From the IMG/VR virus record IMGVR_UViG_3300043788_000121, positions 1 to 46,262 of that record: a stretch of DNA of 46,262 bases; one strand, given 5' to 3'. A program made the translations under genes and the position numbers. This DNA comes from a virus. Below the pieces are notes generated by a model, which worked only from the letters and a program-made list of their open reading frames with translations, ran no database searches and had not been told where the DNA came from. Numbering within the stretch: position 1 is the first letter of the stretch; each line of letters opens with the position of its first letter. Shown in pieces: positions 8,007 to 16,127 of this stretch.

Positions 8007-8507
8007 TTACTCGGTGAAGGTGACGGTGATCCGCGCCGCCAGGCCCGATCCCGCACCCGACGCGGTGGTGAAGTAGAAGCAGGTCAGCGACGACGCGGCC
8101 AGCGGGATTTCCAGGCCCGTGTTCTCGTAGGCGTCTTCCGCCCACGCCCCGGCCGACAGGGCGATGGTGTTCTGCCACGACTCGGTGGTCTGCGTCAGCC
8201 CCGTGATCGCCGTCGACCCGGAGGAGAACACGGTGTTGGCGGTCAGGACGGTGCCGGCGATCTGCTTCGGGGTGATCGCGGCGCCGCCGGCCTTGGTGCC
8301 GGTGACGGTGGACAGCTGGAACAGGATCGAGTTGTTTGTCGACGGGGACGCTGACTGGCTGGATGTGGCTTCGACTTGCACCTTGATCCGGCAGATCACC
8401 AGGTCGTTCGTGGTCGTGGGGGCGATGTAGAACGCGGGGACAGGCGACGTGCCGCTGGTGGCGATCAGCCCGGAGTCGGCGGTGTAGGTACGGTTCAGGA
8501 CTGACAT
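8007..8507 (-). CDS. Small beta-rich virion protein, probable head decoration
   Basis: 166 residues with an ATG start at 8507. The sequence is Ser/Thr/Ala-rich with alternating hydrophobic strands (FYIAPTTTNDLVICRIKVQV, SSLTCFYFTTASGAGSG, ARITVTFTE) and no charged helices, as in capsid decoration or small fibre proteins. It follows the protease gene and precedes the repeat-bearing adhesin. No enzyme motif. The assignment to the capsid surface rests on position only. Confidence 0.6.
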   Translation of the reverse strand: MSVLNRTYTADSGLIATSGTSPVPAFYIAPTTTNDLVICRIKVQVEATSSQSASPSTNNSILFQLSTVTGTKAGGAAITPKQIAGTVLTANTVFSSGSTAITGLTQTTESWQNTIALSAGAWAEDAYENTGLEIPLAASSLTCFYFTTASGAGSGLAARITVTFTE

Positions 8508-8512
8508 GGGAC

Positions 8513-9040
8513 TTAGCTCCTCAGGTTCGCTACTGCTTCGGGTGATGGCTTGCGGCGTTTCGCGCCGCCCTCGACGGACACGCCGCCGATACGGCCGGCC
8601 TTGATGTCAGCCCACGCGTCCGGTGCCCACACGAACCCGCCGAGCCAGTCCCCCGCCTTCACCACCACTTCGGAGCCGTCAGCGGCCTTGATCGTCCAGT
8701 CCGGGCCCCGGTAAATGTAGGACTCGACCACCTCAGCGGCACCGTCGGGGATGCCCTCGCCGGTGAACGCCGTGTGATAGGTGCCGACCTGCCGGTAGTT
8801 CCGCATGTAGTTCCAGGCGGCGTCCTCGACGACAGCCTTGGATGCGAAGTCACGGTGACCGTCCAGGGCTGTCGCAATGTCGGCTTTATCAGCGGGGTAG
8901 ATGACGTTCAGGGTGTAGCGGCGCTCGTCCTCGGACTTGATGACGGTGGCGGAGATGTGCTCCCCGTCCCACGTGGTTTTCGCTGCGGGCTGCTGGTCGT
9001 CCTGGCCGTCGTCGACGACGGTCGTGGTGGTCACCTTCAC
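8513..9040 (-). CDS. Capsid maturation protease, XkdF-like
   Basis: 175 residues with an ATG start at 9040. The core matches the XkdF family of putative phage serine proteases: a His-bearing strand after a helix (NYMRNYRQVGTYHTAFTGE), then AAEVVESYIYRGPDW, a VKAGDWLGGFVW strand, and the closing WADIKAGRIGGVSVEGGAKR. The H-x-n-ES and Gly-rich Ser (GGVSVEGG) elements are candidate catalytic residues. The product would cleave scaffold or capsid N-termini during prohead maturation. It overlaps the preceding membrane-protein gene by 4 bases. The family's usual place is between portal/MuF and capsid, as here. Confidence 0.8.
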   Translation of the reverse strand: MKVTTTTVVDDGQDDQQPAAKTTWDGEHISATVIKSEDERRYTLNVIYPADKADIATALDGHRDFASKAVVEDAAWNYMRNYRQVGTYHTAFTGEGIPDGAAEVVESYIYRGPDWTIKAADGSEVVVKAGDWLGGFVWAPDAWADIKAGRIGGVSVEGGAKRRKPSPEAVANLRS

Positions 9041-9606
9041 TTGTCCTTCGCCGCCTTCAGGGTCACGCCCGGGCTGACCGGCACCGGCCTGCCCGCGGCG
9101 ACGATGCGGCCGGGCAGCTGGTCGACCGCGTCGAGGACGGTGCGGATGCCGCCCTCGGTTTTCTCGTTCATCCGGTCCATCAGGATCTCGGTGTCCTCGA
9201 ACTGTTTCGCTGCCCTGGCGTCAGCAGCGGCGTTCTGGACGTTCTGCCCGACCATCAGTCCTGGCAGGAGCACCAGCTGCAGGCCGGTGGAGAACAGCCA
9301 TGTGGTGAGGAGCTCGAAACCGAACCCGAGGACGAACGCCGGCAGGATGTGTTTCAGGCTGACCATGCCCATCGCGTACAGCACTGACGGGAGGACCGTC
9401 AGTGACAGCAGGCAGAACACCCAGAAACACGTCATGGTGCCGACGTTGTTCACGAGGATGAGAGCGAACCGCTTGTTGAATTTCTGGTAGCGGGAGTCGC
9501 CGTCTTCCGGCTTCAGGTGGTCGCGGGTGCGCAGGTGCACGGCCAGGCCGTGCCTGGTGTGCCCGAAATGCGGTTTGGTGGTCATCGGTTTCCTCTCAGC
9601 GCTCAT
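9037..9606 (-). CDS. Membrane protein in the head operon (DUF1003-like)
   Basis: 189 residues. Two or three membrane segments lie at about 47-75 (FALILVNNVGTMTCFWVFCL) and 85-115 (ILPAFVLGFGFELLTTWLFS), followed by a cytosolic helix (QNVQNAAADARAAKQFEDTE) like the tail of DUF1003 proteins. The start ATG overlaps the MuF-like stop. A membrane protein inside the capsid gene cluster is not structural in the usual sense. Exclusion of other phages or a role in DNA entry are options; neither is shown by the sequence. Confidence 0.7.
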   Translation of the reverse strand: MSAERKPMTTKPHFGHTRHGLAVHLRTRDHLKPEDGDSRYQKFNKRFALILVNNVGTMTCFWVFCLLSLTVLPSVLYAMGMVSLKHILPAFVLGFGFELLTTWLFSTGLQLVLLPGLMVGQNVQNAAADARAAKQFEDTEILMDRMNEKTEGGIRTVLDAVDQLPGRIVAAGRPVPVSPGVTLKAAKDK

Positions 9607-10352
9607 GCGGCCACGCTGGCCAGGACAGGCAGTTCAGCGCACCGGCAGCGGGGGTGCAGCAGCGCCATCGGCGCCGTGCCGACCGGATGCGGGCCGGCCG
9701 CCGCGGCGGCCCGGCAGATCTCGCATACCCGGTCGTCATGCGCGGTGGAGATCTCCACTTCGGTGACGCCCTCAGCGGCGTACGCGGTCCGCGCGGCCTC
9801 CGCCTGGGCACGGCCGATCTCCGCCTGCGCGACCAGCTCCGCCCGTTCCGGGTTGTCCAGGATCTCTTCGAGCCGCGCCGCGAGGCCGGCGACTGACAGG
9901 ACCGGCCGGAATTCCTCGCCGGGTTCCCGTGGCGGCTGCCCGGTGATATCGCTGGCGAGGGTGGCTTCGAGCAGTTCCGCGATTTCCTCGATGCGGGTCC
10001 CGGCGATCGACCGGATCACGATGCCTTCCGCGTCGAGCAGCTGCCGGAGACCGGGTCCGGCGATCAGCTCCGCGGCCGCGTAGTCACCTGGCGTCCACCC
10101 GCCCCAGTCCGCAGTGCCGTCCGCCAGGACGGCCTGTGCGGCCTGCTGGCCCAGCACCCACCCTTCCGTCCACGCCTGCGGCAGAATCCGTTCCAGCGCC
10201 GCCACGAGCGCGTCCAGGGCCCGCTTCAGGAACGCGGCCAGCGCCGGGCCGGCCGCTTTCACCGTGCCGGGATGCAGGGCCCGCCACGTCTCCGCGAGTT
10301 TCCTGGTGTCGATGGCCGCCGCGAGTTCCTCCCGGATCCGTTCCGAGTACAC
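9603..10352 (-). CDS. Minor head protein, SPP1 gp7 / MuF-like
   Basis: 249 residues with a GTG start at 10352 directly after the portal stop. The long N-terminal helical region (LAAFLKRALDALVAALERIL) is followed by the MuF core: ARTAYAAEGVTEVEISTAHD, then D-RVCEICR and LLHPRCRC with paired cysteines and a His, a typical metal-binding end of MuF proteins. It is a portal-associated protein needed for head morphogenesis or DNA delivery. Portal, MuF, protease, scaffold and capsid follow the usual order, with the membrane protein inserted. Confidence 0.85.
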   Translation of the reverse strand: MYSERIREELAAAIDTRKLAETWRALHPGTVKAAGPALAAFLKRALDALVAALERILPQAWTEGWVLGQQAAQAVLADGTADWGGWTPGDYAAAELIAGPGLRQLLDAEGIVIRSIAGTRIEEIAELLEATLASDITGQPPREPGEEFRPVLSVAGLAARLEEILDNPERAELVAQAEIGRAQAEAARTAYAAEGVTEVEISTAHDDRVCEICRAAAAAGPHPVGTAPMALLHPRCRCAELPVLASVAA

Positions 10353-10354
10353 GG

Positions 10355-12310
10355 CTACCAGCTCCCGGTCCCGCTGCCAGCCAGGCCAGTCCCGGCTGCT
10401 GCCAGGGCTTTTGGGTCGTCCTCACCGGCCTTGAACAGGACCCGCGGGTCGTCGGCCAGCTCGGGCACGAGTACTTTCGCCAGCCCGGCGGTCAGCACCT
10501 CGCATTCGAACAGCCGGCCGCGCGTGCCTTTGCGGGCCCACGACTTCAAAGCGGCGGCCTCGGCTTTCGCGGCCGGCTTGCCGTCCTGGTCTTTCGGCTG
10601 CGGCTGCCCCTGCTGCTGCTGGCCTTGTGCCGGCACGGGTGCCTCACCGGGCAGCGGCGGGCCGCCCGGCGTGCCCGGCTTCACCGTCGCCGGCTGGATC
10701 AGCGTCCCCGCCGGCGCCACCTTCGACGCGCCGTCCAGGGCGACGATGCCGCGGTCCGACATGAGCATCGCCATGTCCGCCTCAGCGAACGGGAACGCCG
10801 GCAGGCCGCGGCGGGCACGGTCCTCGTTCAGTGTCATCCGCCCCGACTGGACCTGGTTCTGCGCCACCGCGTCCGCGGCCGCCTCATCCTCCGACTCAAG
10901 GCCGAGGATCTGCACGCACAGTTCCGGCGGCATTGCCAGGTGCCGGCGGGCCAGCCGGGTCGCGATCCGGCCCACCCATCCGGCGTCAGGGATGCGGGTG
11001 ATGCGGTTCAGCACATCCTCTTCACCTTCATGGAACGACGCGCCCAGGGAACCGACCTCGGGGAAACCCAGCTCGGTCGCGGTCATGCCGAAGTCACCGG
11101 CGACCAGCTTGATCAGGAACATGTCATAGTCGGGGCGGTACTGTTCCGGCACCGTCGCCGCCTGGACCGGGTCGACACCGGGCGGCATCAGCTCCCACCG
11201 CTGCCGGGCCTGGGTGTTGCCGGCCAGGTGGTCGTTCAGTGCCCGGTTCCACGCTTCCCACTGCTGCACCGACCAGTCCGTTGCCCCGTCAACCTTCAGG
11301 TAGGAGGACGGCATGACACCTTCGGTGTACTCGGCGAGGATCCAGCCCATCCGCCGCATCCACACGATCCCGTCGAGCAGCGCGATCTCCGTCGCCGACA
11401 TGCCGTACGGCGACTGGTCCCGGTAGATGGTCCGCTCATACAGCAGCTCATCCGAGGACAGGCCGGAGATGACAGGCTGCCCGTCGGCGCCCGTCAGGGG
11501 CTTGCCCTGCGGGTCCAGTTCGGGTGTGGCGGTCCATTCGCCGCGCGGGTAGCCGTACAGGATCTGCTGGTACGCCGGATAGGGGGGCAGCGGACGGCCG
11601 CCGTACTCATCGAGGAGCGGCTTGATGGTGCACCCGGCGATGACCTCCAGGGCGAACAGTTCCCCGCCCAGGGTGAGCCTCGGGTAGACAACCGTCGCGT
11701 CATATTTGAGCCGGTTCTCCATCAGCGCACTGGTCCACAGCCGCCAGTCCAGGCCGTTCTTCCGGTCCGGCACCTCCAGCCAGCCGGAGATGCGGGCGAT
11801 CTCAGCGGTGTACTTCTTCCGGATCGCCGACTCGACATCGGATTTTGACTGGCCGGTGACCGCGGTTTCCCTGGCGACTGCTTTCGGGTCGACGGCGACA
11901 GCGAAGTCGAGGGAGCAGATGCCTTTGCGGCGTTCGATGCACTTGCGGAACAGGGGCGTGTCCGCGGCTTCCTGAAGGATCCGCCACGGCACGTAGGGTG
12001 CCGTGCTGAGGTTGATGTTCGTGCTGATCGGCAGTTCGAACAGCCGCGGGTCGGGGCGCCCGGTGCGCTGGCGGGGGACGTTGACCGGGTTGGTGCGGAG
12101 CGGGTCGCCGGGCCCGAACGGCAGCTGCGACCAGGCGGGGTCGCGGGGCATCGGGGTGGCGCGGGCGGCCTGCTGGGAGGCTTGCATGAACACGGACAGC
12201 TGGTCGCCGGTCAGGGTGACGCTGGCGCCGCGGCCGCCGGGCTGACCAGGTGCGGGGCGTGCCTTGACAGCGGGGCCGCGGTGCCGGTTACGGGCAGAGC
12301 GGCGCGACAC
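10355..12310 (-). CDS. Portal protein
   Basis: 651 residues with a GTG start at 12310. The dodecameric portal forms the DNA channel at one capsid vertex. Recognisable parts are the N-terminal entry (PYVPWRILQEAADTPLFRKC), the helix pair in the stem (GIVWMRRMGWILAEYTEG), the wing (GDFGMTATELGFPEVGSLGA) and a C-terminal Gln/Pro-rich tail (about residues 555-600). The length is at the upper end for HK97-type portals because of this tail. It sits directly downstream of a small Cys-motif protein and the terminase genes. Confidence 0.9.
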   Translation of the reverse strand: MSRRSARNRHRGPAVKARPAPGQPGGRGASVTLTGDQLSVFMQASQQAARATPMPRDPAWSQLPFGPGDPLRTNPVNVPRQRTGRPDPRLFELPISTNINLSTAPYVPWRILQEAADTPLFRKCIERRKGICSLDFAVAVDPKAVARETAVTGQSKSDVESAIRKKYTAEIARISGWLEVPDRKNGLDWRLWTSALMENRLKYDATVVYPRLTLGGELFALEVIAGCTIKPLLDEYGGRPLPPYPAYQQILYGYPRGEWTATPELDPQGKPLTGADGQPVISGLSSDELLYERTIYRDQSPYGMSATEIALLDGIVWMRRMGWILAEYTEGVMPSSYLKVDGATDWSVQQWEAWNRALNDHLAGNTQARQRWELMPPGVDPVQAATVPEQYRPDYDMFLIKLVAGDFGMTATELGFPEVGSLGASFHEGEEDVLNRITRIPDAGWVGRIATRLARRHLAMPPELCVQILGLESEDEAAADAVAQNQVQSGRMTLNEDRARRGLPAFPFAEADMAMLMSDRGIVALDGASKVAPAGTLIQPATVKPGTPGGPPLPGEAPVPAQGQQQQGQPQPKDQDGKPAAKAEAAALKSWARKGTRGRLFECEVLTAGLAKVLVPELADDPRVLFKAGEDDPKALAAAGTGLAGSGTGSW

Positions 12311-12313
12311 GGC

Positions 12314-12811
12314 TCACTGCCGGCCAGTGTGCAGGATGGCCGCGCCAGAGCCTGTCACCAGCCCGGTCGGCCGCGGGCTGTCTTCCGGCAGCTGAATGTG
12401 GTCGAAGCACACCGGCAGCTCAGCGACACCCACGATCCTCGGCTGGCCGTCCGGGCCGATCGCGGACTGCGCGGACGGCATCAGCGTGACCGCCTGCGCG
12501 ACGTTGGGTGGCTCGGGCAGCACCGGCTGCTCTTCGCCGGCCTGGACAGCGTTCTGGCAGGCGATCTCGTGGGCGCGGATGGCCTGCTTCGCCGCGACGA
12601 TGCACATCTGGCAGGACGGCTGCCATGGCATGCGGGGCAGCAGCTGGGCCAGCATGTTCGCCAGCTGGACCGCGACGGTACGGCCCACGACCTCGGCGAA
12701 TGCCTGCCCGTTCACCTCAGCGGACGGCGGGGTGGCTGCGGCGATGGCGCGGCGCACGGCCTGACCCCCGGCGGCGGCCTTCATGTGACCGTTGCTGCTG
12801 GTGTTGGACAC
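12314..12811 (-). CDS. Small protein between terminase and portal, unknown
   Basis: 165 residues. A GTG start at 12811 lies behind a perfect AGGAGG site, the strongest ribosome site in this region, as expected for the first gene after an intergenic gap. A central C-x2-C (WQPSCQMCIVAAKQAIRAHE) with a helix suggests a small metal-binding or redox fold. The C-terminus is extended (PVCFDHIQLPEDSPRP). Genes like this often precede portals in actinophages. No function is assigned. Confidence 0.75.
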   Translation of the reverse strand: MSNTSSNGHMKAAAGGQAVRRAIAAATPPSAEVNGQAFAEVVGRTVAVQLANMLAQLLPRMPWQPSCQMCIVAAKQAIRAHEIACQNAVQAGEEQPVLPEPPNVAQAVTLMPSAQSAIGPDGQPRIVGVAELPVCFDHIQLPEDSPRPTGLVTGSGAAILHTGRQ

Positions 12812-12822
12812 ACGGCCTCCTG

Positions 12823-12893
12823 GCTGTTACAAGCCGGATGGTACGGCTGTTGCAGCCAGGATGCCACAGCCGTCACTGGCGTGGCGTAACAGC
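12823..12893. promoter_or_regulatory. Large two-tier dyad between TerL and the portal cluster
   Basis: Two inverted repeats share exactly the same centre (12858): an outer pair GCTGTTAC/GTAACAGC at 12823-12830 and 12886-12893, and an inner pair ACGGCTGT/ACAGCCGT at 12843-12850 and 12866-12873. The inner loop has further pairing (GCA/TGC and CC/GG). The site occupies the only sizeable gap inside the late region, just upstream of the strong ribosome site at 12811. It could be an attenuator, a protein operator or a packaging signal. Confidence 0.55.
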
Positions 12894-12922
12894 GGTTAGG
12901 CGCTACCCGTCCGCGCGTGGTC

Positions 12923-14455
12923 TCATGCCCTCAGCTTCCCGCTTGTCAGCGCCGAGAAAAAATCGCTGGTCGAATTCCGCGGCACATAGAAGGCCAGCAG
13001 CAACGCCTCCGCCTCATCCGGTGACCCGCCCGTCCGCTCCCGGATGTCATCCTTCGGCTCGATCTGAATCCGGCCCTTCACATCCTCGAGGTAGCGGGGC
13101 TGGAGCAGCTGCGCTGTCGTTGTCTCCGCGGCTTCCATCCGCGACAGGTCCCATTCACGTTTCTGCGACCCGACCCGGCCGATCATCCACCACAACTCGG
13201 CGCGCTTGTTGATGAACTTCACCGGGTCAGTGGCCTGCTCGGCGACGTTCACCGCGTGGATCACGGCCTGGTGGTCGCCGCGGCGGCCCATGTTGCGGAG
13301 CTCGCCGACAACGTTGAACCCGACGCCGATCGAGTCGACCTTCACTGCGGTGGCGCTGGTTTCGCGGATGCAGCGGAGGATCAGCGGCGCGATTTCCTCG
13401 GGCCGGTCGGACCGCAGTTTCCATTGCCGGCCGGCGCGGATACCGCAGCGTTCCCGGATGACGGTCCAGTCGCCGCCGCCGCCGACGTCGACACCGAGTT
13501 CCACGGGTGACAGGAGCGAGCCGGGCTGGACGTCGGGGAACTGGCAGGCCAGCAGATCCGCCACCGACACGACCTGGCGGGGATGGTCGGACGGGAATTC
13601 CGCCAGCACTTTCGAAATGTACTTGTAGTCATCGGTGCCCCACTCGTCAGCACGGTCCTGCGCCCATGCCGGTGTCACCAGCGCGCCGGCGACCTCGCGG
13701 GGAACGTCGCCGCCTTCGTCGGTGAAGTTCGGCGAGTCGAACACGGAGATCTTGTGCTTTGCCCAGCCGGGATGCTCGGGGCGGCAGACACGGGCGAAAT
13801 GGGAGCCGGGATTGTCGGGGTTGCCGATCGCCAGGATCCGGCAGTTGTCCGTGGTGGTGACGGTCTCGACGGCGTTCCACAGCCACTCGGGCACGCCGGA
13901 CGCTTCGTCGAGGATGACCAGGACACCGCCGATGCGGTGGTAGCCCTGGAACGTGGCCGGGTCGAAGTCGGAGCCGCGGGCATTGTCGGGTGGCTTGCGG
14001 CCGATGCCGACCTGCCTGCCGTTGATCTTCCACTCGTCCGTGGCCAGCGCGTTCCCGGCGAGTTGCAGCCTGCGGTGCAGCGCGCGGATTTCTTCCCACA
14101 AGATGCCGTGGACCTGGTCGTAGGTCGGTGCGGTGGTGATCACCATCGAGTCGGGGTGGGTGTCCACCCACCAGCCGGCGAGCACGGCCGCGGTGAACGA
14201 CTTCCCGACAGCGTGGCCGGCGCGGACGACGGTGCGCTTGTTGCGTTCTACCGATTCGGCGATGCGGCGCTGCGCCGACCACAGGTATACGCCGCGTGCC
14301 GTGGCCCAGCCGACCGGGTCACGTGGCTGCCGGGCGCTCTTGGCCTGCTTCAGTGTCTCCAGCAGCGCCTGGCGCTCGGCCAGGTTCCATGTCTCCCATC
14401 CCGCCGGCAGCTGCAAGTTCGGCGGCGAGCTGGCGGATGGCCTGGTCGGTGGCAT
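12923..14455 (-). CDS. terL: Terminase large subunit
   Basis: 510 residues. This is the ATP-driven DNA packaging motor and nuclease. Walker A is RAGHAVGKS at about 78-86, Walker B is VLVILDEA at 178-185, and a coupling TTDNCRILAIGNP follows. The RNase H-like nuclease domain begins at LGVDVGGGGDW (Asp near 323), with VKVDSIGVG near 370 and SPDEAEALLLAF near 484 giving the further acidic residues. The 5' end overlaps TerS by 137 bases; the N-terminal residues (LPAGWETWNLAERQALLETL) look genuine, so the overlap is probably real. It is followed by the dyad at 12823-12893. Confidence 0.93.
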   Translation of the reverse strand: MPPTRPSASSPPNLQLPAGWETWNLAERQALLETLKQAKSARQPRDPVGWATARGVYLWSAQRRIAESVERNKRTVVRAGHAVGKSFTAAVLAGWWVDTHPDSMVITTAPTYDQVHGILWEEIRALHRRLQLAGNALATDEWKINGRQVGIGRKPPDNARGSDFDPATFQGYHRIGGVLVILDEASGVPEWLWNAVETVTTTDNCRILAIGNPDNPGSHFARVCRPEHPGWAKHKISVFDSPNFTDEGGDVPREVAGALVTPAWAQDRADEWGTDDYKYISKVLAEFPSDHPRQVVSVADLLACQFPDVQPGSLLSPVELGVDVGGGGDWTVIRERCGIRAGRQWKLRSDRPEEIAPLILRCIRETSATAVKVDSIGVGFNVVGELRNMGRRGDHQAVIHAVNVAEQATDPVKFINKRAELWWMIGRVGSQKREWDLSRMEAAETTTAQLLQPRYLEDVKGRIQIEPKDDIRERTGGSPDEAEALLLAFYVPRNSTSDFFSALTSGKLRA

Positions 14456-14873
14456 CGGACACCTCCACGCGGGCGGGCGCGTCCATTCCCAGCAGGGTGG
14501 CGCGGCGGTGCGCGATCCGCACGAGCCGGTCCACGGCGTTCAGGACGGGCGCGTCGTCCTCCACGACCTGGCCGTCCTCGTCGCGGACGATCTTTCCGTG
14601 CTGGACGGTGATGTGGCGGGTGCGGAGGACTTTCCAGCAGGCATGCTCGAGCTGGTCGAGTTTGGCGAGTTCCCGGTCGCGGGCGAGGTGGGCTTGCTCG
14701 GCCTGGTCGCGGGCGTACTGCTGGAGGCCGCGCATGTAGTCGATCTTGACGACGGACAGGGTGACGCCGAGCTGCCTGGCGATCTCGGCGTAGGGGACCT
14801 GCTCGGTTCGGAGGGCGAGCACGCGGGCGCGGCGTGCTGCGACGGCGGCGCTGCGCTGGAATCGGGGGCTCAC
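14319..14873 (-). CDS. terS: Terminase small subunit
   Basis: 184 residues with a GTG start at 14873. An N-terminal helix-turn-helix (VPYAEIARQLGVTLSVVKID) would recognise the packaging site. A central coiled coil (ARDQAEQAHLARDRELAKLD) would mediate ring assembly. The C-terminal 45 residues, which lie in the overlap with TerL, are Gly/Ala-rich and poorly structured. Directly upstream of TerL, the usual order. The assignment is from HTH plus position. Confidence 0.8.
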   Translation of the reverse strand: MSPRFQRSAAVAARRARVLALRTEQVPYAEIARQLGVTLSVVKIDYMRGLQQYARDQAEQAHLARDRELAKLDQLEHACWKVLRTRHITVQHGKIVRDEDGQVVEDDAPVLNAVDRLVRIAHRRATLLGMDAPARVEVSDATDQAIRQLAAELAAAGGMGDMEPGRAPGAAGDTEAGQERPAAT

Positions 14874-14883
14874 GGGCTCATGG

Positions 14884-15180
14884 TTACACGAGTTGAGTTA
14901 CATCGTTAGGTGGCGGCGCTATCGCGGCGCTCGCTGGCGCGTCAGCTTTCTCGCGGGCCAGGTCGGCAAGGCTGGTGTGCCCGAGGTCGTCCATCTCGGC
15001 GGCGAAGGATCGCAGCGCCTCGGACCAGCCTGAGTGGTAGGTGCAGGACGAGTGGCCGCCCGCGCGGCAGCCCGGATCGTCGCCCTTACCGAGCCAGTGC
15101 GTGGCGACGGTGTCCGGCGGGTAGCGGGAGCGGAGCCAGTCGCCTACCGGTGTCAGGCTGCTCATCGGCTGGTCAGTCAT
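14884..15180 (-). CDS. Small protein upstream of terminase, unknown
   Basis: 98 residues. The ATG at 15180 overlaps the end of the preceding gene. It has Cys and His residues in the middle (DPGCRAGGHSSCTYHSGWSE), possibly a metal site, and a helical C-terminal half (SLADLAREKADAPASAA). It ends 10 bases before TerS, so it marks the border between the small accessory genes and the packaging genes. No family recognised. Confidence 0.65.
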   Translation of the reverse strand: MTDQPMSSLTPVGDWLRSRYPPDTVATHWLGKGDDPGCRAGGHSSCTYHSGWSEALRSFAAEMDDLGHTSLADLAREKADAPASAAIAPPPNDVTQLV

Positions 15181-15401
15181 CGGGCTCTCCGATCGGGCCG
15201 GCGCGGGTCAGAGACAGCATGTCTTCGCTGTCGAAGCTGTCGATCCGCCAGCGACCGGGCATCTCCGGGCCGTGGTCGTTGGCAAACGGCGCTATCCGGG
15301 CGTGGTACGCGCATTCGTGCATGTGGCCGCTCAGCCTGCATTCGATTGAGTGCTCGGTTGTCCAGCGTGGTGGACTGGCCGTAAGTGTCGGTAGCCATCA
15401 C
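15177..15401 (-). CDS. Small Cys/His protein, reading frame uncertain
   Basis: The ATG at 15398 overlaps the upstream stop (TGATG) and gives a frame ending at 15177 whose first 13 codons look coding. After that, third-position G/C favours the other frame, which is the upstream gene's frame and ends at 15173. That frame reads WTTEHSIECRLSGHMHECAY, HARIAPFANDHGPEMPGRWR, then FDSEDMLSLTRAGPIGEPDD, a much more natural protein with a possible C/H zinc site. It has no start codon before the ATG at 15322. A +1 frameshift near codon 13 or a sequence error would join them. Confidence 0.5.
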   Translation of the reverse strand: MMATDTYGQSTTLDNRALNRMQAERPHARMRVPRPDSAVCQRPRPGDARSLADRQLRQRRHAVSDPRRPDRRAR

Positions 15402-15589
15402 TCACCGCCGTCCGTGGTGCGAGCCTCCTGGCGCTTGCACTCGCGGCGCCATTCGTAGACCCGCAGCATGTGGGTCGTCGTGGTCTTCTGCGACCGCCAG
15501 CTCGTGCACGGATGGCCAGGGTTCGTCTGGCAGTACTCACAGGTGACTGCGACTGCCTGGCGTCGCTCGTACGCGGTTGCGCTGGCCAT
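15398..15589 (-). CDS. Small zinc-finger protein
   Basis: 63 residues from the ATG at 15589, which overlaps the upstream stop (TGATG). The C-x2-C-x5-PC core (TCEYCQTNPGHPCTSWRSQK) followed by THMLRVYEWRRECK is a short metal-binding pattern common in actinophage accessory genes. It would bind one zinc and perhaps nucleic acid. Part of the run of small Cys/His genes at 14.9-16.1 kb. Confidence 0.7.
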   Translation of the reverse strand: MASATAYERRQAVAVTCEYCQTNPGHPCTSWRSQKTTTTHMLRVYEWRRECKRQEARTTDGGE

Positions 15590-15792
15590 CACTCTGCTCG
15601 TGTGGACTGGCGACCATGAGCCGGTACCTGTGTGGTAGCCAGCGGAGTGCCAGCTCGCGTTCTGCGCCGTTGCGGGTGACGATCAGGCAGCACCTGAAGC
15701 AGAACCGGGCAATCCTGCCGCCGTCGCGAGCGCATGACCAGGGGCGCCCGGTGATGCGTTCGCGCTTCGGGTGTGGGTTCGGGTGTGGTCAT
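15589..15792 (-). CDS. Small Cys-rich protein, reading frame uncertain
   Basis: The ATG at 15792 overlaps the upstream stop (ATGA) and gives a 67-residue Arg-rich frame whose own stop overlaps the next start. Codon use however favours the other frame almost from the beginning. That frame is the upstream gene's frame after its TGA and ends at 15537. It reads PHPNPHPKRERITGRPWSCA, RFCFRCCLIVTRNGAERELA and LRWLPHRYRLMVASPHEQ, with a clustered FCFRCC motif. No ATG/GTG/TTG starts it. Either a frameshift at the very start, stop readthrough or a base error. Confidence 0.45.
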   Translation of the reverse strand: MTTPEPTPEARTHHRAPLVMRSRRRQDCPVLLQVLPDRHPQRRRTRAGTPLATTQVPAHGRQSTRAE

Positions 15793-16070
15793 GGCTGGTC
15801 TCCGTTCATGTCAGGACTGGCAGCGGGTTCATTCATGTCGCAGGTCACGAACGCTGGCTGACGGCGCTCACACCGCACACACGATGCCGCGCCGGGGAAC
15901 GGCTCACGGATACGGCCGGTCCAGGCATAGTCACCGTGGGCGAGCAGCCGGACACCGTCCCGGACGGCACCGGCCCAGTGAGTCAGATGCCCGCCGGCGA
16001 GCCGGACCGGCTCACCCCGGACACGGACCACATTGCTGATCACAGGCGGCCGGATGGTTGTCGTGTTCAC
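15789..16070 (-). CDS. Small protein with Cys motif, unknown
   Basis: 93 residues with a GTG start at 16070. The first half is beta-like (VVRVRGEPVRLAGGHLTHWA), the second half holds CVRCERRQPAFVTC, a possible zinc knuckle. The C-terminus contains a duplicated short motif (DMNEP and PDMNGD) that recurs at the end of the protein at 17678 (SPDVNGD), suggesting a shared tail or recent duplication. Function unknown. Confidence 0.6.
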   Translation of the reverse strand: MNTTTIRPPVISNVVRVRGEPVRLAGGHLTHWAGAVRDGVRLLAHGDYAWTGRIREPFPGAASCVRCERRQPAFVTCDMNEPAASPDMNGDQP

Positions 16071-16127
16071 GTGCTGGCCGCGGGAGTCGGACCCGCGCTT
16101 AGAACCGTCGCCAGCTGTCCATTGCTG

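Noticed and set aside
10136-11848. Long rightward open frames opposite portal, capsid and other late genes (also 1957-3894, 37463-38743, 2981-3466)
   Set aside because: High-GC antisense shadows: Arg/Gly/Val-rich low-complexity products, no ribosome sites, and the opposite strand holds well-supported structural genes.
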